Source: Massilia phyllostachyos (GTDB taxonomy: Bacteria; Pseudomonadota; Gammaproteobacteria; Burkholderiales; Burkholderiaceae_D). From it: DNA of 64,000 nt. A model generated the notes under the pieces. It had not been told where the DNA came from. It did not search any database and worked only from the letters and a program-made list of their open reading frames with translations. Shown here piece by piece: positions 29,364 through 39,100 of this stretch (within the stretch, counting starts at the first letter, position 1; every line of letters starts with the position of its first letter). The DNA is taken from assembly GCF_021044825.1 (NCBI RefSeq), contig NZ_JAJNOC010000009.1, positions 1 through 64,000 on the forward strand, in the 5' to 3' direction. Made by a program: the position numbers and the translations under genes.

Positions 29364-30341
29364 ATGAGTGACCTGACCCCGAGCCGCCTGCTGGCGGCAG
29401 ACAGTTTCCGCCGCGAGGCGGCCCCGGACCTCGCCAGCGTGCGCCTGCTGGTCGTCGGCGACGTCATGCTCGACCGCTACTGGTTCGGCGACGTCTCGCG
29501 CATCTCGCCGGAAGCCCCGGTGCCGGTAGTGCGCATCGCACGCCGCGAGGAACGCCTGGGCGGCGCCGCCAACGTGGCCAGGAATGCCGCCGCGCTCGGC
29601 GCCCATACGGGCCTGCTCGGCATCACCGGACGCGACGAGGCTGGCGACGAGGTCGAGAAGCTGCTGAAGGACGGCGGCATCCACAGCTACATGAAGCGCG
29701 ACGAGGCGATCTCGACCATCATCAAGCTCCGTGTCATCGGCCGCCAGCAGCAGATGGTGCGGATCGATTTCGAGGATGCGCCGACCGAGCACGTGCTGGT
29801 GGAGAAGCTCGACCAGTTCAAGGCCCTGCTGCCGGACTACGACGTGGTGATCCTGTCCGACTACAACAAGGGCGCGCTGGTCAACGTGGCCGAGATGGTC
29901 AGGGCGGCGCGCGCGGCCGGCAAGATCGTGCTGGTCGACCCGAAGGGCGACGATTTCTCGCCCTACACCGGCGCCAGCATCCTGACCCCGAACCGCTCGG
30001 AACTGCAGCGCGTGGTCGGCGGCTGGAAGACCGAGGAGCAACTCACCGAAAAGGCCCAGCGCCTGCGCGCCGAACTCGGCCTGATGGCCCTGCTGGTGAC
30101 GCGCTCGGAAGAGGGCATGAGCCTGTACAGCGAAAAGGAAGTGCTGCACGTGCATGCCGACGCGCGCGAGGTGTTCGACGTCTCGGGCGCGGGCGATACC
30201 GTGATCGCCACCCTGGCCGCGATGCTGGGCGCGGGCGCGCCGCTGGACGAAGCGCTGGCCACTGCCAACCGCGCCGGCGGCATCGTGGTCGGCAAACTAG
30301 GGACGGCGACCGTCACCCGCGAGGAACTCTTCCCCGCTTGA
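29364..30341 (+). CDS. rfaE1: D-glycero-beta-D-manno-heptose-7-phosphate kinase
   Basis: Ribokinase-family enzyme that phosphorylates heptose-7-phosphate at O-1 in ADP-heptose synthesis for the LPS core. The 325-residue protein has GDVMLDRYWFGDVSRISPEAPVPV, RLGGAANVARN and the catalytic DVSGAGDTVIATL. It ends after the kinase domain, so the nucleotidyltransferase half found in fused E. coli HldE must be encoded elsewhere (rfaE2). It starts five bases after lapB. Confidence 0.95.
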   Translation: MSDLTPSRLLAADSFRREAAPDLASVRLLVVGDVMLDRYWFGDVSRISPEAPVPVVRIARREERLGGAANVARNAAALGAHTGLLGITGRDEAGDEVEKLLKDGGIHSYMKRDEAISTIIKLRVIGRQQQMVRIDFEDAPTEHVLVEKLDQFKALLPDYDVVILSDYNKGALVNVAEMVRAARAAGKIVLVDPKGDDFSPYTGASILTPNRSELQRVVGGWKTEEQLTEKAQRLRAELGLMALLVTRSEEGMSLYSEKEVLHVHADAREVFDVSGAGDTVIATLAAMLGAGAPLDEALATANRAGGIVVGKLGTATVTREELFPA

Positions 30342-30445
30342 GTTTGCTCAAACCCGGACCGTCAACGGCGTCCGGGGATCTCCGTTAGGGCAAGGATGGC
30401 CGGCGCTCGCTGGCCATCGTCCTCAACAACACGGAGAGCAATCAC

Positions 30446-30790
30446 ATGATCAAGAAACTGGTATTCGCTGTTGCCGCGCTGCTCGCCTCGACCGGCATCG
30501 CCTTCGCCCAGGTGGACGTCAACAAGGCCGACGCGGCCGCGCTGGACGGCGTCAAGGGCGTGGGCCCGAGCATGTCGAAGATGATCCTGGAAGAGCGCGC
30601 CAAGAGCGAGTTCAAGGACTGGGGCGACTTCCAGGACCGTATCAAGGGCATGAAGGGCAAGAAGGCGATGAAGCTGTCGGAGGCGGGGCTGGTGGTCAAC
30701 GGCAAGCCGATGGACGCGAGCATGGCCAAGCCGGCGAAGGAGAAGACGGCGGCCAAGACCAAGCCAGCCGAGCAAAAAGCAGCAATGTAA
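30446..30790 (+). CDS. ComEA-like helix-hairpin-helix DNA-binding protein
   Basis: Exported protein of 114 residues: signal peptide (MIKKLVFAVAALLASTGIAFAQ), then a helix-hairpin-helix pair (VDVNKADAAALDGVKGVGPSMSKMILEERAK), then a Lys/Ala-rich tail. The family binds double-stranded DNA in the periplasm and in competent bacteria drives DNA uptake; many betaproteobacteria carry such a protein without proven competence. A GGAGAG ribosome binding site precedes the ATG. A terminator follows the stop. Confidence 0.9.
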   Translation: MIKKLVFAVAALLASTGIAFAQVDVNKADAAALDGVKGVGPSMSKMILEERAKSEFKDWGDFQDRIKGMKGKKAMKLSEAGLVVNGKPMDASMAKPAKEKTAAKTKPAEQKAAM

Positions 30791-30802
30791 TCTGAAGCAG
30801 CA

Positions 30803-30828
30803 GCCCGCGGCAACGCGGGTTGTGTTTT
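30803..30828 (+). terminator. Intrinsic terminator after the ComEA-like gene
   Basis: The stem CCCGCG / CGCGGG with a GCAA tetraloop is followed by TTGTGTTTT, 13 bases past the stop codon. Confidence 0.7.
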
Positions 30829-30948
30829 CCGCAGCCGTTTTTCGTTGCAGGCTGCATACGCCGACTGCGGTCCATAGACTCAAAACCGGCAATTCGTTTC
30901 CTATCTGGAATACACTGGCACATTGTCATTCCAACAGGTGGGTCGACG

Positions 30949-32526
30949 GTGAAGCGGGATGGAGCGGCGGCGCTGCTGCGCAAAGAGCTGGAGCATCGCG
31001 AAGATGTACGTTTTGGCCGCTTGGTCGGCAAGCGCAGGCCTGTCAGGGCCGCGACCGTCAGCCTTGTACTGCTGGCGGGCATCATGGCGGCAGCGGTGCT
31101 GGCTTGGAGCTTGGTCCACGCGCGCGCGCTCGAACTGGCGCGTGCCCGGATCGCGGCGACCAACACGGTGCTGACCTTGGCCAACCAAGCCAACTCATCC
31201 TTCAATGTGGCCGACACGGTCCTGGTGTCGCTGGTCGACAAGATCGAGGTGGAAGGCTGGTCCGAACTGAATGTCGATCGCCTGCGCACCCTGATGGCCA
31301 AGCAGATGGAGCACCTGCCGGCCTTGCAGGGACTCTTCGTCTACGACGAGACCGGGCGCTGGATCGCCACGTCCGCCGGCCGCAGCTACGAGGGCCGCAA
31401 CAATGCGGACCGCACGTATTTCCAGTATCACAAGCATGCGCGCGACCGGGGTGTGCACATCGGCAGCCCAATCGTCGGCCGCACCAGCGGAGTGTGGGTG
31501 GTGCCGGTATCGCGCCGGATCGAGCATCCTGACGGCCGCTTCGCCGGCGTCGCCCTGGCGACCATCAAGATCGATTTCTATCGCAGCATCTATTCCAGCC
31601 TCGAGCTGGGACCCGGCGGGCAGGTCATGATGACGCTGAACGACGGCAGCTTGCTGCTGCGTTCGCCTTTCGACGCGCGCGAACTCGGGAGCAATATCGC
31701 ATCTACCCCGTCCTTCTTCCTACAGGCAAAACACGACTTCGCGACGCGCACCGTCGAAGCCGTGATCGATGGCAAGACGCACATCTTGAGCCATGCGCGC
31801 ATCGGCGCCTATCCGGTCGGAATCACCCTGCTGCAAGACCAGAAGGCCGTGCTGGCCGGCTGGCGCCACTCGGCCATGTTCGCCTGCCTGGCGCTGCTGC
31901 TCCTGATCGCCGGCCTGCTGTTGCTCGGCCGCCGAGTAGTGCGTCAGCTGGACGTGCGCGAGCAGCTGGAGGGCGAGTTGCTGTCGACTAAGGCACACCT
32001 CGAGACAGCCAACACGGCGCTGTCGACCATGGCTTACATCGACGGTTTGACGGACCTGTTCAATCGCCGCTATTACGAACTGGCGCTGCAGCGCGAGGTT
32101 GGACGGGCCAGCCGCAACGGCACGCCCTTCGCCGTCCTGATGCTGGACATCGACTACTTCAAGCACTACAACGACCGCTACGGCCACCAGGCCGGTGACG
32201 CTGCCCTGGTGGCCGTGGCGCAAGCGATCCAGCGCGGCCTGCGCCGCAGCGGCGACCTTGCAGCGCGCTACGGCGGCGAGGAGTTCGTGGTGATCCTGCC
32301 GGATACCGACCTCGCCGGGGCGCGCGAAGTCGCGGAGACCATCCGTGTGTCGGTGCAGGCGCGCGCTCTCCCGCATGCCGATTCACCGCTCGGCGTGGTC
32401 ACGGTCAGCATCGGCATGCATGCCACGATTCCGCACGATGCCGAAGACGGCGCTAACGTGGTCGGACAGGCCGATGCAGCACTGTATCGAGCCAAGACGG
32501 CCGGCAGGAACTGCGCTGCCACCTGA
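30949..32526 (+). CDS. Membrane-bound diguanylate cyclase with periplasmic sensor domain
   Basis: Makes cyclic di-GMP. The GTG start at 30949 follows an AGGTGG ribosome binding site and gives 526 residues; a longer ATG frame adds 43 residues unlike a protein start. A first membrane helix lies near 36-55 (VSLVLLAGIMAAAVLAWSLV). The periplasmic part carries a Cache/PDC-like sensor (LQGLFVYDETGRWIAT, NADRTYFQYHKHARD), followed by a second helix (FACLALLLLIAGLLLLG) and a GGDEF domain with active GGEEF. RSGD five residues before it is a feedback I-site (RxxD). TACACT at 30911-30916 may be its -10 box. Confidence 0.93.
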   Translation: MKRDGAAALLRKELEHREDVRFGRLVGKRRPVRAATVSLVLLAGIMAAAVLAWSLVHARALELARARIAATNTVLTLANQANSSFNVADTVLVSLVDKIEVEGWSELNVDRLRTLMAKQMEHLPALQGLFVYDETGRWIATSAGRSYEGRNNADRTYFQYHKHARDRGVHIGSPIVGRTSGVWVVPVSRRIEHPDGRFAGVALATIKIDFYRSIYSSLELGPGGQVMMTLNDGSLLLRSPFDARELGSNIASTPSFFLQAKHDFATRTVEAVIDGKTHILSHARIGAYPVGITLLQDQKAVLAGWRHSAMFACLALLLLIAGLLLLGRRVVRQLDVREQLEGELLSTKAHLETANTALSTMAYIDGLTDLFNRRYYELALQREVGRASRNGTPFAVLMLDIDYFKHYNDRYGHQAGDAALVAVAQAIQRGLRRSGDLAARYGGEEFVVILPDTDLAGAREVAETIRVSVQARALPHADSPLGVVTVSIGMHATIPHDAEDGANVVGQADAALYRAKTAGRNCAAT

Positions 32527-32612
32527 TTTCGAGTCATGTATTGACTGACACGAGACAAGCCGCGTGCGAAGATGCGCTTGTCATCCGCCCTTCATAAACC
32601 AGAAAGGTATTC

Positions 32613-33998
32613 ATGCCTCACACCCGCGTTTCCTCTTCCCTCCTGGCCACCTTGCTCGCCGTCGCCGCAGGCAGCGCAACCGCCGCCACGCCGGTTACTG
32701 ACAAGGCCCCTGACATCACCCGCCAGCAGCCGCAAATCAAGAAAATCCTCGCCGAAATCTCGCCCAAGCGCATCGAAGGCTATGTCGCCAAGCTGGTCAG
32801 CTTCGGCACCCGCCACACGATGTCGGAAACCGAATCCGACACCCGCGGCATCGGCGCCGCGCGGCGCTGGATCAAGGCCGAGATGGAGCGTTGTGGGGCC
32901 GGCACGAATCTGCAAGTGGCCTTCGACAGCCACATCGCCCCGGTCTCGGCGCGTATTTCGCGCCCGACCGAGATCGTCAACGTGGTCGCGACCCTCCCGG
33001 GCAGCCAGGAAGCCTCGAAGGACCGCATCTACGTCACCAGCGGCCACTACGACTCGCGGGTCTCCGACGTGATGAACTACACCGCCGACGCCCCCGGCGC
33101 CAACGACGACGCCTCCGGCACCGCGGCCGTGATGGAACTGGCATGCGTGATGTCGAAGTACAAGTTCGACGCGACCCTGGTCTTCATGACCGTGGCCGCC
33201 GAGGAGCAGGGCCTGCTGGGCGCGCGCCACTGGGCGACCCAGGCGCGTGAGAAGAAGCTGAACATCGCCGGCATGTTCACCAACGACATCATCGGCAGCT
33301 CGCGCGCCGACAACGGCAAGGTCGACAACAAGCAGGTGCGCCTGTTCGCCCAGAGCATCCCGGCCACCAAGGAAATGAGCGATGCGATCCGCACCCTGGT
33401 GCAGACCGGCGGCGAGAACGATTCGATCTCGCGCCAGCTGGCCCGCCACACCAAGGAGCAGGGCGAGCGCTACCAGAAGGACTTCAAGGTGTCCGTGATC
33501 CAGCGCCACGACCGCTACCTGCGCGGCGGCGACCACATGCCTTTCCTGGAGCAGGGCTACGCCGCGCTGCGCTTCACCGAGCCGGCCGAGGATTTCTCGC
33601 ACCAGCACCAGGACCTGCGCACCGAAAACGGCAAGGTCTACGGCGACCTGATCGAGTTCAATGATTACGACTACATCGCCAAGGTGACGCGCGTGAACGC
33701 GGCGGCGCTGGCTTCGCTGGCGCTGGCGCCGGGCGCGCCGCAAGGGGTGAAACTGCGTACCGACAAGCTGACCAACGATTCGACCCTGGTGTGGCAGGCC
33801 AATCCGGAACCGGACGTCGCCGGCTACCGCGTGGTCTGGCGCGAGACCACCGCCGCCAACTGGCAGGGCGCGAAGTGGGTCGGCAACGTGGGCGAGGCGA
33901 CGATCGACCTGTCGAAGGACAATGTGTTCTTCGGCGTGCAGGCGGTGGACAAGGACGGCAACGTCAGCCCGGCAAGCTACCCGATGCCGCAGCGCTGA
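32613..33998 (+). CDS. Secreted M28 family metallopeptidase (aminopeptidase) with C-terminal FnIII-like domain
   Basis: Exported zinc aminopeptidase of 461 residues with a signal peptide ending ATAA. Zinc-ligand motifs typical of M28 are present: SGHYDSR, PGANDDASG, AEEQGLLGARH and a late His in EDFSHQHQD. The last 95 residues (LRTDKLTNDSTLVWQANPEPDVAGYRVVWRE ... FFGVQAVDKDGN) read as a fibronectin type III-like domain, perhaps for substrate or cell-wall attachment. It stands alone between a diguanylate cyclase and cysM. Confidence 0.92.
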   Translation: MPHTRVSSSLLATLLAVAAGSATAATPVTDKAPDITRQQPQIKKILAEISPKRIEGYVAKLVSFGTRHTMSETESDTRGIGAARRWIKAEMERCGAGTNLQVAFDSHIAPVSARISRPTEIVNVVATLPGSQEASKDRIYVTSGHYDSRVSDVMNYTADAPGANDDASGTAAVMELACVMSKYKFDATLVFMTVAAEEQGLLGARHWATQAREKKLNIAGMFTNDIIGSSRADNGKVDNKQVRLFAQSIPATKEMSDAIRTLVQTGGENDSISRQLARHTKEQGERYQKDFKVSVIQRHDRYLRGGDHMPFLEQGYAALRFTEPAEDFSHQHQDLRTENGKVYGDLIEFNDYDYIAKVTRVNAAALASLALAPGAPQGVKLRTDKLTNDSTLVWQANPEPDVAGYRVVWRETTAANWQGAKWVGNVGEATIDLSKDNVFFGVQAVDKDGNVSPASYPMPQR

Positions 33999-34100
33999 TC
34001 GGCAGAACGGAGGGGCCGGCTTCGTCCCGGAGCCGGTCCCGTACGCCACCTTGCGGACCGGATTAGAATAGCGGTTTAGGAAATCGCGAAAGAGCAAGGA

Positions 34101-35003
34101 ATGGCTTACAAGACCATCGAAGACACGATCGGTAATACGCCGCTGGTGCAGCTGCAAAGGCTGGCTGGCGCGGACGCCGCCGCCCGCAACAACATCATCC
34201 TCGGCAAGCTCGAGGGCAACAATCCGGCCGGGTCGGTGAAGGACCGCGCCGCCATGTCGATGCTGCGCGGCGCCGAGCAGCGCGGCCAGATCAAGCCGGG
34301 CGACACCCTGATCGAGGCGACCAGCGGCAATACCGGCATCGCGCTGGCGATGGCGGCGGCGATCCGCGGCTACAAGATGGTGCTCCTGATGCCGGACAAT
34401 CTCTCGGTCGAGCGCCGCCAGAGCATGGCCGCCTATGGCGCCCAGATCATCCTGACCCCGAAGTCGGGCGGCATGGAATACGCGCGCGACATGGCCGAGC
34501 AGATGCAGAAGGACGGCCAGGGCATCATCCTCGACCAGTTCGCCAATGGCGACAACCCGCGCGCCCACTATGAAACCACCGGTCCGGAAATCTGGCGCGA
34601 CACCGAAGGCCGCGTCACCCATTTTGTCAGCGCAATGGGCACCACCGGCACCATCATGGGCGTGTCGCGCTATCTGAAGGAACAGAACGAGGCGATCCGC
34701 ATCGTCGGCGCCCAGCCGGAAGAGGGCTCCTCGATTCCCGGCATCCGCAAGTGGCCGGAAGCCTACCTGCCGAAGATCTATGAAAAAGCGCGCGTGGACC
34801 AGGTCGAGGCGGTGAGCCAGGCCGCGGCCGAGCAGATGGCGCGCCGGCTGGCGGCGGAAGAGGGTATCTTCTGCGGCATCTCGGCGGCCGGCGCCTGCGA
34901 AGTGGCGCTGCGCATCTCGCAGACCGTGGAGAACGCGACCATCGTGTTCGTGGTGTGCGACCGGGGCGACCGCTACCTGTCGACCGGGGTATTCCCGGCT
35001 TGA
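34101..35003 (+). CDS. cysM: Cysteine synthase B (O-acetylserine / thiosulfate sulfhydrylase)
   Basis: PLP enzyme forming cysteine, or S-sulfocysteine from thiosulfate. The 300-residue length and the motifs NNPAGSVKDRAA (PLP Lys47), TSGNTGIALAMAAA and MGTTGTIMGVSRYLKE fit the CysM rather than CysK branch. A GAGCAAGGA ribosome binding site is 4 bases before the ATG. Confidence 0.95.
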   Translation: MAYKTIEDTIGNTPLVQLQRLAGADAAARNNIILGKLEGNNPAGSVKDRAAMSMLRGAEQRGQIKPGDTLIEATSGNTGIALAMAAAIRGYKMVLLMPDNLSVERRQSMAAYGAQIILTPKSGGMEYARDMAEQMQKDGQGIILDQFANGDNPRAHYETTGPEIWRDTEGRVTHFVSAMGTTGTIMGVSRYLKEQNEAIRIVGAQPEEGSSIPGIRKWPEAYLPKIYEKARVDQVEAVSQAAAEQMARRLAAEEGIFCGISAAGACEVALRISQTVENATIVFVVCDRGDRYLSTGVFPA

Positions 35004-35018
35004 CACGGTCTTGCGTCT

Positions 35019-35066
35019 GATTTGCGCAACGTGTGGGAGTTGACGCAAATCAACTTGAGCTACACT
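35019..35066 (+). promoter_or_regulatory. Inverted repeat and possible promoter upstream of the REC-GGDEF gene
   Basis: A perfect 8-bp inverted repeat, GATTTGCG (35019-35026) and CGCAAATC (35044-35051), overlaps TTGACG (35040-35045); TACACT follows at 35061-35066 with a 15-base spacer. TACACT also occurs before the other diguanylate cyclase gene. The dyad would sit on the -35 region and could be an operator. Confidence 0.4.
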
Positions 35067-35169
35067 GTAGATACGGAACACTCCCTCGCTTTACCTGCAA
35101 GGGGTGCCGTTGCGGCCGCTTCCGGATATCCGGCGGCGGATCCCGATCACGATCTCATTGCGCGCAGCC

Positions 35170-36105
35170 ATGCTCAACCTGGACCACAAGCCCAGCGCCA
35201 CGTCCGACCGGCGCACGGTCCTGGTCATCGACGACCAGCCCATCAACCTGCGCACCGTCTACCAGACGCTGTCCCCGGACCATGAAGTCCTGATGGCCAC
35301 CGGCGGCGAGGAGGGCATCGCCGCCTGCCTCCGGCATCGGCCGGACCTGGTGCTGCTCGACCTGGTCATGCCCGGAATGGGCGGCATCGAGGTGGCGCGC
35401 CGCCTCAAGGCCGATCCGGCGCTCGAAGCGATCCCACTGATCTTCGTCACCGCCAGCACCGACAGCGACGAGGAATCGGACTGCTGGGAGGCCGGGGCGG
35501 TCGATTTCGTCACCAAGCCCTTCAATCCGATGACCCTGCGGCGCCGGGTCCAGGTCCATCTTGCGCTCAAGCGCCAGGCCGACATGCTGCAGCGGATGGC
35601 CTACATCGACGGCCTGACCGAGATTCCGAACCGGCGCTATTTCAACGAGCGCATGGCCGCCGAGACGGCGCGCGCCCGGCGCGAGGGCGCGCCGATGGTG
35701 CTGATGCTGGCCGACGTCGATTACTTCAAGCGCTACAACGACCGCTATGGCCACCAGGCCGGCGACGCCTGCCTGCAAGGGGTTGCGGCTGCATTCCGGC
35801 GCGCGCTGCAGCGTCCCAACGATTTCGTGGCGCGCTACGGCGGCGAGGAGTTCGCGCTGCTGGCGCCCGGCGCCGGACCGGCCGCGGCCGAGGCGCTCGC
35901 CGCCGCGGTGCGGCGCGAGGTGCATGCGCTGGCCCTGGCTCACGACGCTTCCGACGCGGCGCCCATCGTCACCGTCAGCATCGGCGTCGTGTGCGTTGAC
36001 GGCGTCGCGTCCTTCGACGTGGACGAGCTGTTGCGGCGCGCCGACGAGCAGCTGTACCGGGCCAAGGAGGCAGGCCGCGACCGCGCCTGTATCGAAGCGC
36101 CATGA
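35170..36105 (+). CDS. Response regulator diguanylate cyclase (REC-GGDEF)
   Basis: Cytoplasmic signalling enzyme, 311 residues. The REC domain at about 14-130 has VLVIDDQPINLRTV, the phospho-acceptor in LVLLDLVMPGMGG and the Lys in VTKPFNP; the GGDEF domain has active GGEEF and an I-site RPND five residues before it. The start at 35170 is chosen since upstream codons show no regulator-like sequence. It overlaps the hybrid kinase gene by four bases (ATGA), which makes that kinase, with its Hpt domain, the likely phosphodonor. Confidence 0.94.
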   Translation: MLNLDHKPSATSDRRTVLVIDDQPINLRTVYQTLSPDHEVLMATGGEEGIAACLRHRPDLVLLDLVMPGMGGIEVARRLKADPALEAIPLIFVTASTDSDEESDCWEAGAVDFVTKPFNPMTLRRRVQVHLALKRQADMLQRMAYIDGLTEIPNRRYFNERMAAETARARREGAPMVLMLADVDYFKRYNDRYGHQAGDACLQGVAAAFRRALQRPNDFVARYGGEEFALLAPGAGPAAAEALAAAVRREVHALALAHDASDAAPIVTVSIGVVCVDGVASFDVDELLRRADEQLYRAKEAGRDRACIEAP

Positions 36106-39100
36106 GTGCCAGGCTGCGCCACCTGTCGGCACTCGTGATCGCCGTCGCCGGCGTTGCACTCAGTATCGCCGCCGCCCAGTACCAGCAGCGCGACAACCGG
36201 CAGGTGCTGGAAAGGCGACTGCAACGCCTGCTCGATCATGCCTCGGAGGGCGTCGGGGCGCGCATCCAGGGGTACCGCAACGTCCTGCGCGGGATGCGCG
36301 GCCTGCTGCTGGTGGCCGGGCCCGACCGGACCACCCCGGCGCAACTGTCGCGCTATCTCGCCAACATCGACGTGGAGCATGAATTTCCGGGCGCGCGCGG
36401 CTTCGGCTTCGCACGCCGGGTCGCGCCCGCGGCCGAGGCGGCCTATGTGGCGCGCCAACGCCTGGTGCATGGAAAGTTCGCCCTGCGCCAGGTGGCGCCG
36501 AACCAGGACGAGCGCTATGTGATCCAACTGTTCGAATCGATCGGCGGCAACGAGTCGGCGCTGGGTCTCGACCTGGCTTCCGAGCCCAAGCGCAGGCGCG
36601 CGGCGCTGGATGCGATGCGCAGTGGCGCCGCCCGCCTGACCGCGCCGATCACGCTGGTATTTCCGGGCTCGTCCGCCGGTCAGGCCTTCCTGCTGATGCT
36701 GCCGGTGTACGACAAGGATGTGATTCCGCCACCGCCTGAACGCGAGACGCATCTGATCGGCTGGACCTACGCGCCGCTGCAGGTCGACACCATCCTGCGC
36801 GGCCTGGTCGACCCGAACGAGCAGGCCACGCTCGGACTGGAAGACGTCAGCGGCGGCGCGGTCGATGTCGTGCTGCCGCCAGCGGCGGGGGACGAGCTGC
36901 GGGCGCGCGCCCACATCGACGTGTTCGGGCGCCGCTGGCGCCTGACCCTGTCCGCAGGCGAGGCGTTCGTGGCGCAGCAGGGCCTGACGCAGCCGTCGAC
37001 CGTGCTGGCGGCCGGGCTGGCCGCCAGCGCAGCACTGTCGGCGCTCGCCATGCTGGCCGCCGCCGGACGGCGCCGCAAGCACGAGCTGCGCGATGGGCGC
37101 GCCCGGCTGGCCGCCATCGTCGACAGCTCGATCGACGCAATCATCGGCAAGGACTTGGGCGGGCGTATCACCAGCTGGAATCGCGGCGCCGAGAATCTGT
37201 TCGGCTACAGCCCGCAGGAAGCGGTCGGTCGCACCGCCGCCGAATTGCTGGTGCCAGCCGACCGCCTTGGCGAGGAAAGCCGCATGCTGGCCTGGCTGGC
37301 CGACGGTGCTGCCGTGGCCGATCTGGAAACGCGGCGCCGGCACAAGGATGGGCACCTGATCGACGTCTGGCTGGCGGTGTCGCCGGTACGCGATGCCAAG
37401 GGCGCCGTCGGTGGCCTGGCCGTCACGATGCGCGATATCACCGGGCGCAAGGCCGCTGAGGAAGAGGTGCGGGCAGCCAACGCGCGTCTGGAGGATACCG
37501 TCGCCAGCCGCACGGCGCAGCTGCGCCAGCTCAACGCGCTGCTCCGCGGCGTGCTCGACGCCGCCACCGGCGTCGCCATCGTCGCGACCGGCGCCGATGG
37601 CTTGATTACGGTGTTCAACCGCGGCGCCGAGCTGATGCTCGGCTATCCGGCGCAGGAGATGGTCGGCCGCGCCACGCCGATGCTGTTTCACGACGCCGAG
37701 GAAGTGGCGGGGCGTGCCGCCGAGCTCAGCGCCGCGCAGGGCGGGCCGGTGGCCGGTTTCGACACCTTCGTCTCCGTGCCGGCGCGCGACGGCGCCGAAA
37801 CGCGCGAATGGACCTACGTGCGGCGCGATGGCGGCCGCATCGCGGTGTCGCTGATCGTCAGCGCGATTAAGGGCGCCGATGGCGCCATCGACGGCTACCT
37901 CGGGGTGGCGGTGGATGTCACGGCGCGCAAGGAGCTGCTGGCTTCGCTGAGGCAAGCGAAGGAGCAGGCCGACGCGGCCAGCGACGCCAAGTCCACCTTC
38001 CTGGCCAACATGAGCCACGAAATCAGGACGCCGCTCAACGCGGTGCTGGGCATGCTGCAACTGCTGCAGATGACACGGCTCGACGCGCGCCAGCAGGATT
38101 ACACCGACAAGGCCGGACAGGCAGCGCGAGCCCTGCTTCAGCTGCTCAACGACGTGCTCGATTATTCGAAGATCGAGGCCGGCAAGCTTCAGCTCGATCC
38201 GCATCCCTTCGAACTCGACGGACTGATGCGCGACCTGGGCACGATCCTGTCGGGGAACCAGGGCGGCAAGCCGGTCGAGCTGCTGTTCGACATGGACCCG
38301 CGCCTGCCGGACTGCGTGGTTGGGGACCGCCTGCGCCTGCAGCAGGTCCTGATCAACCTGGCCGGCAATGCTCTCAAGTTCACCGAGCGTGGCAGTGTTC
38401 GGGTGGGCATCGAGCTTCTCGCACAGGATGCCGGTGCGGCGCGGATCCGGGTCGCGGTGCGCGACACCGGCATAGGAATCGAACCGCGCCAGCGCGAGCG
38501 CATCTTCGAGGGATTTACCCAGGCTGAAGCGTCGATCTCGCGCCGCTTCGGCGGCACTGGCCTGGGCCTGGTCATCTGCCAACGCCTGCTGGCGCAGATG
38601 GGGGCCGAACTCCGGCTCGACAGCGAGCCCGGCGCCGGCAGCTGCTTCTGGTTCGACCTCGAATTCGGACTGGCCCCAGCGCTGCCCGCCGCGGCGCCGG
38701 CGGCGTTGCGGGTACTCGTGGTGGACGATCATCCCGAAGCGGGCGAGGCGCTCGAGCGCATGGTGCGCGGACTCGGCTGGGAGGCCGTACTGTGCGCAAG
38801 CGGGGTGCAGGCACTGACGCTGCTAGGGGAGCCGGCCTGTTGCTTCGACGTCGTCCTGCTCGACTGGCGCATGCCCGGACTCGACGGCCTCGAAACTGCC
38901 CATTGCATCCGGCGCGCCTGCGTGCAAGCGCCGATCGTGCTGATGGTGACGGCTGCCGGACGAGAGATGTTGCTGGAAGCGCAGGGCAACGACGCCGATG
39001 CCCCGTTCTCCGGTGTCCTGACCAAACCAGTGACGCCGCGCCTGATCAGCGAGGCGGTGGCGCGCGCCCTGGTCGGGCCAAGGCCGGAAACAGTGGCGCC

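Noticed and set aside
35940..38732. Minus-strand open frame of 930 codons opposite the hybrid kinase
   Set aside because: It is antisense to clear kinase domains; composition is typical of a shadow frame.
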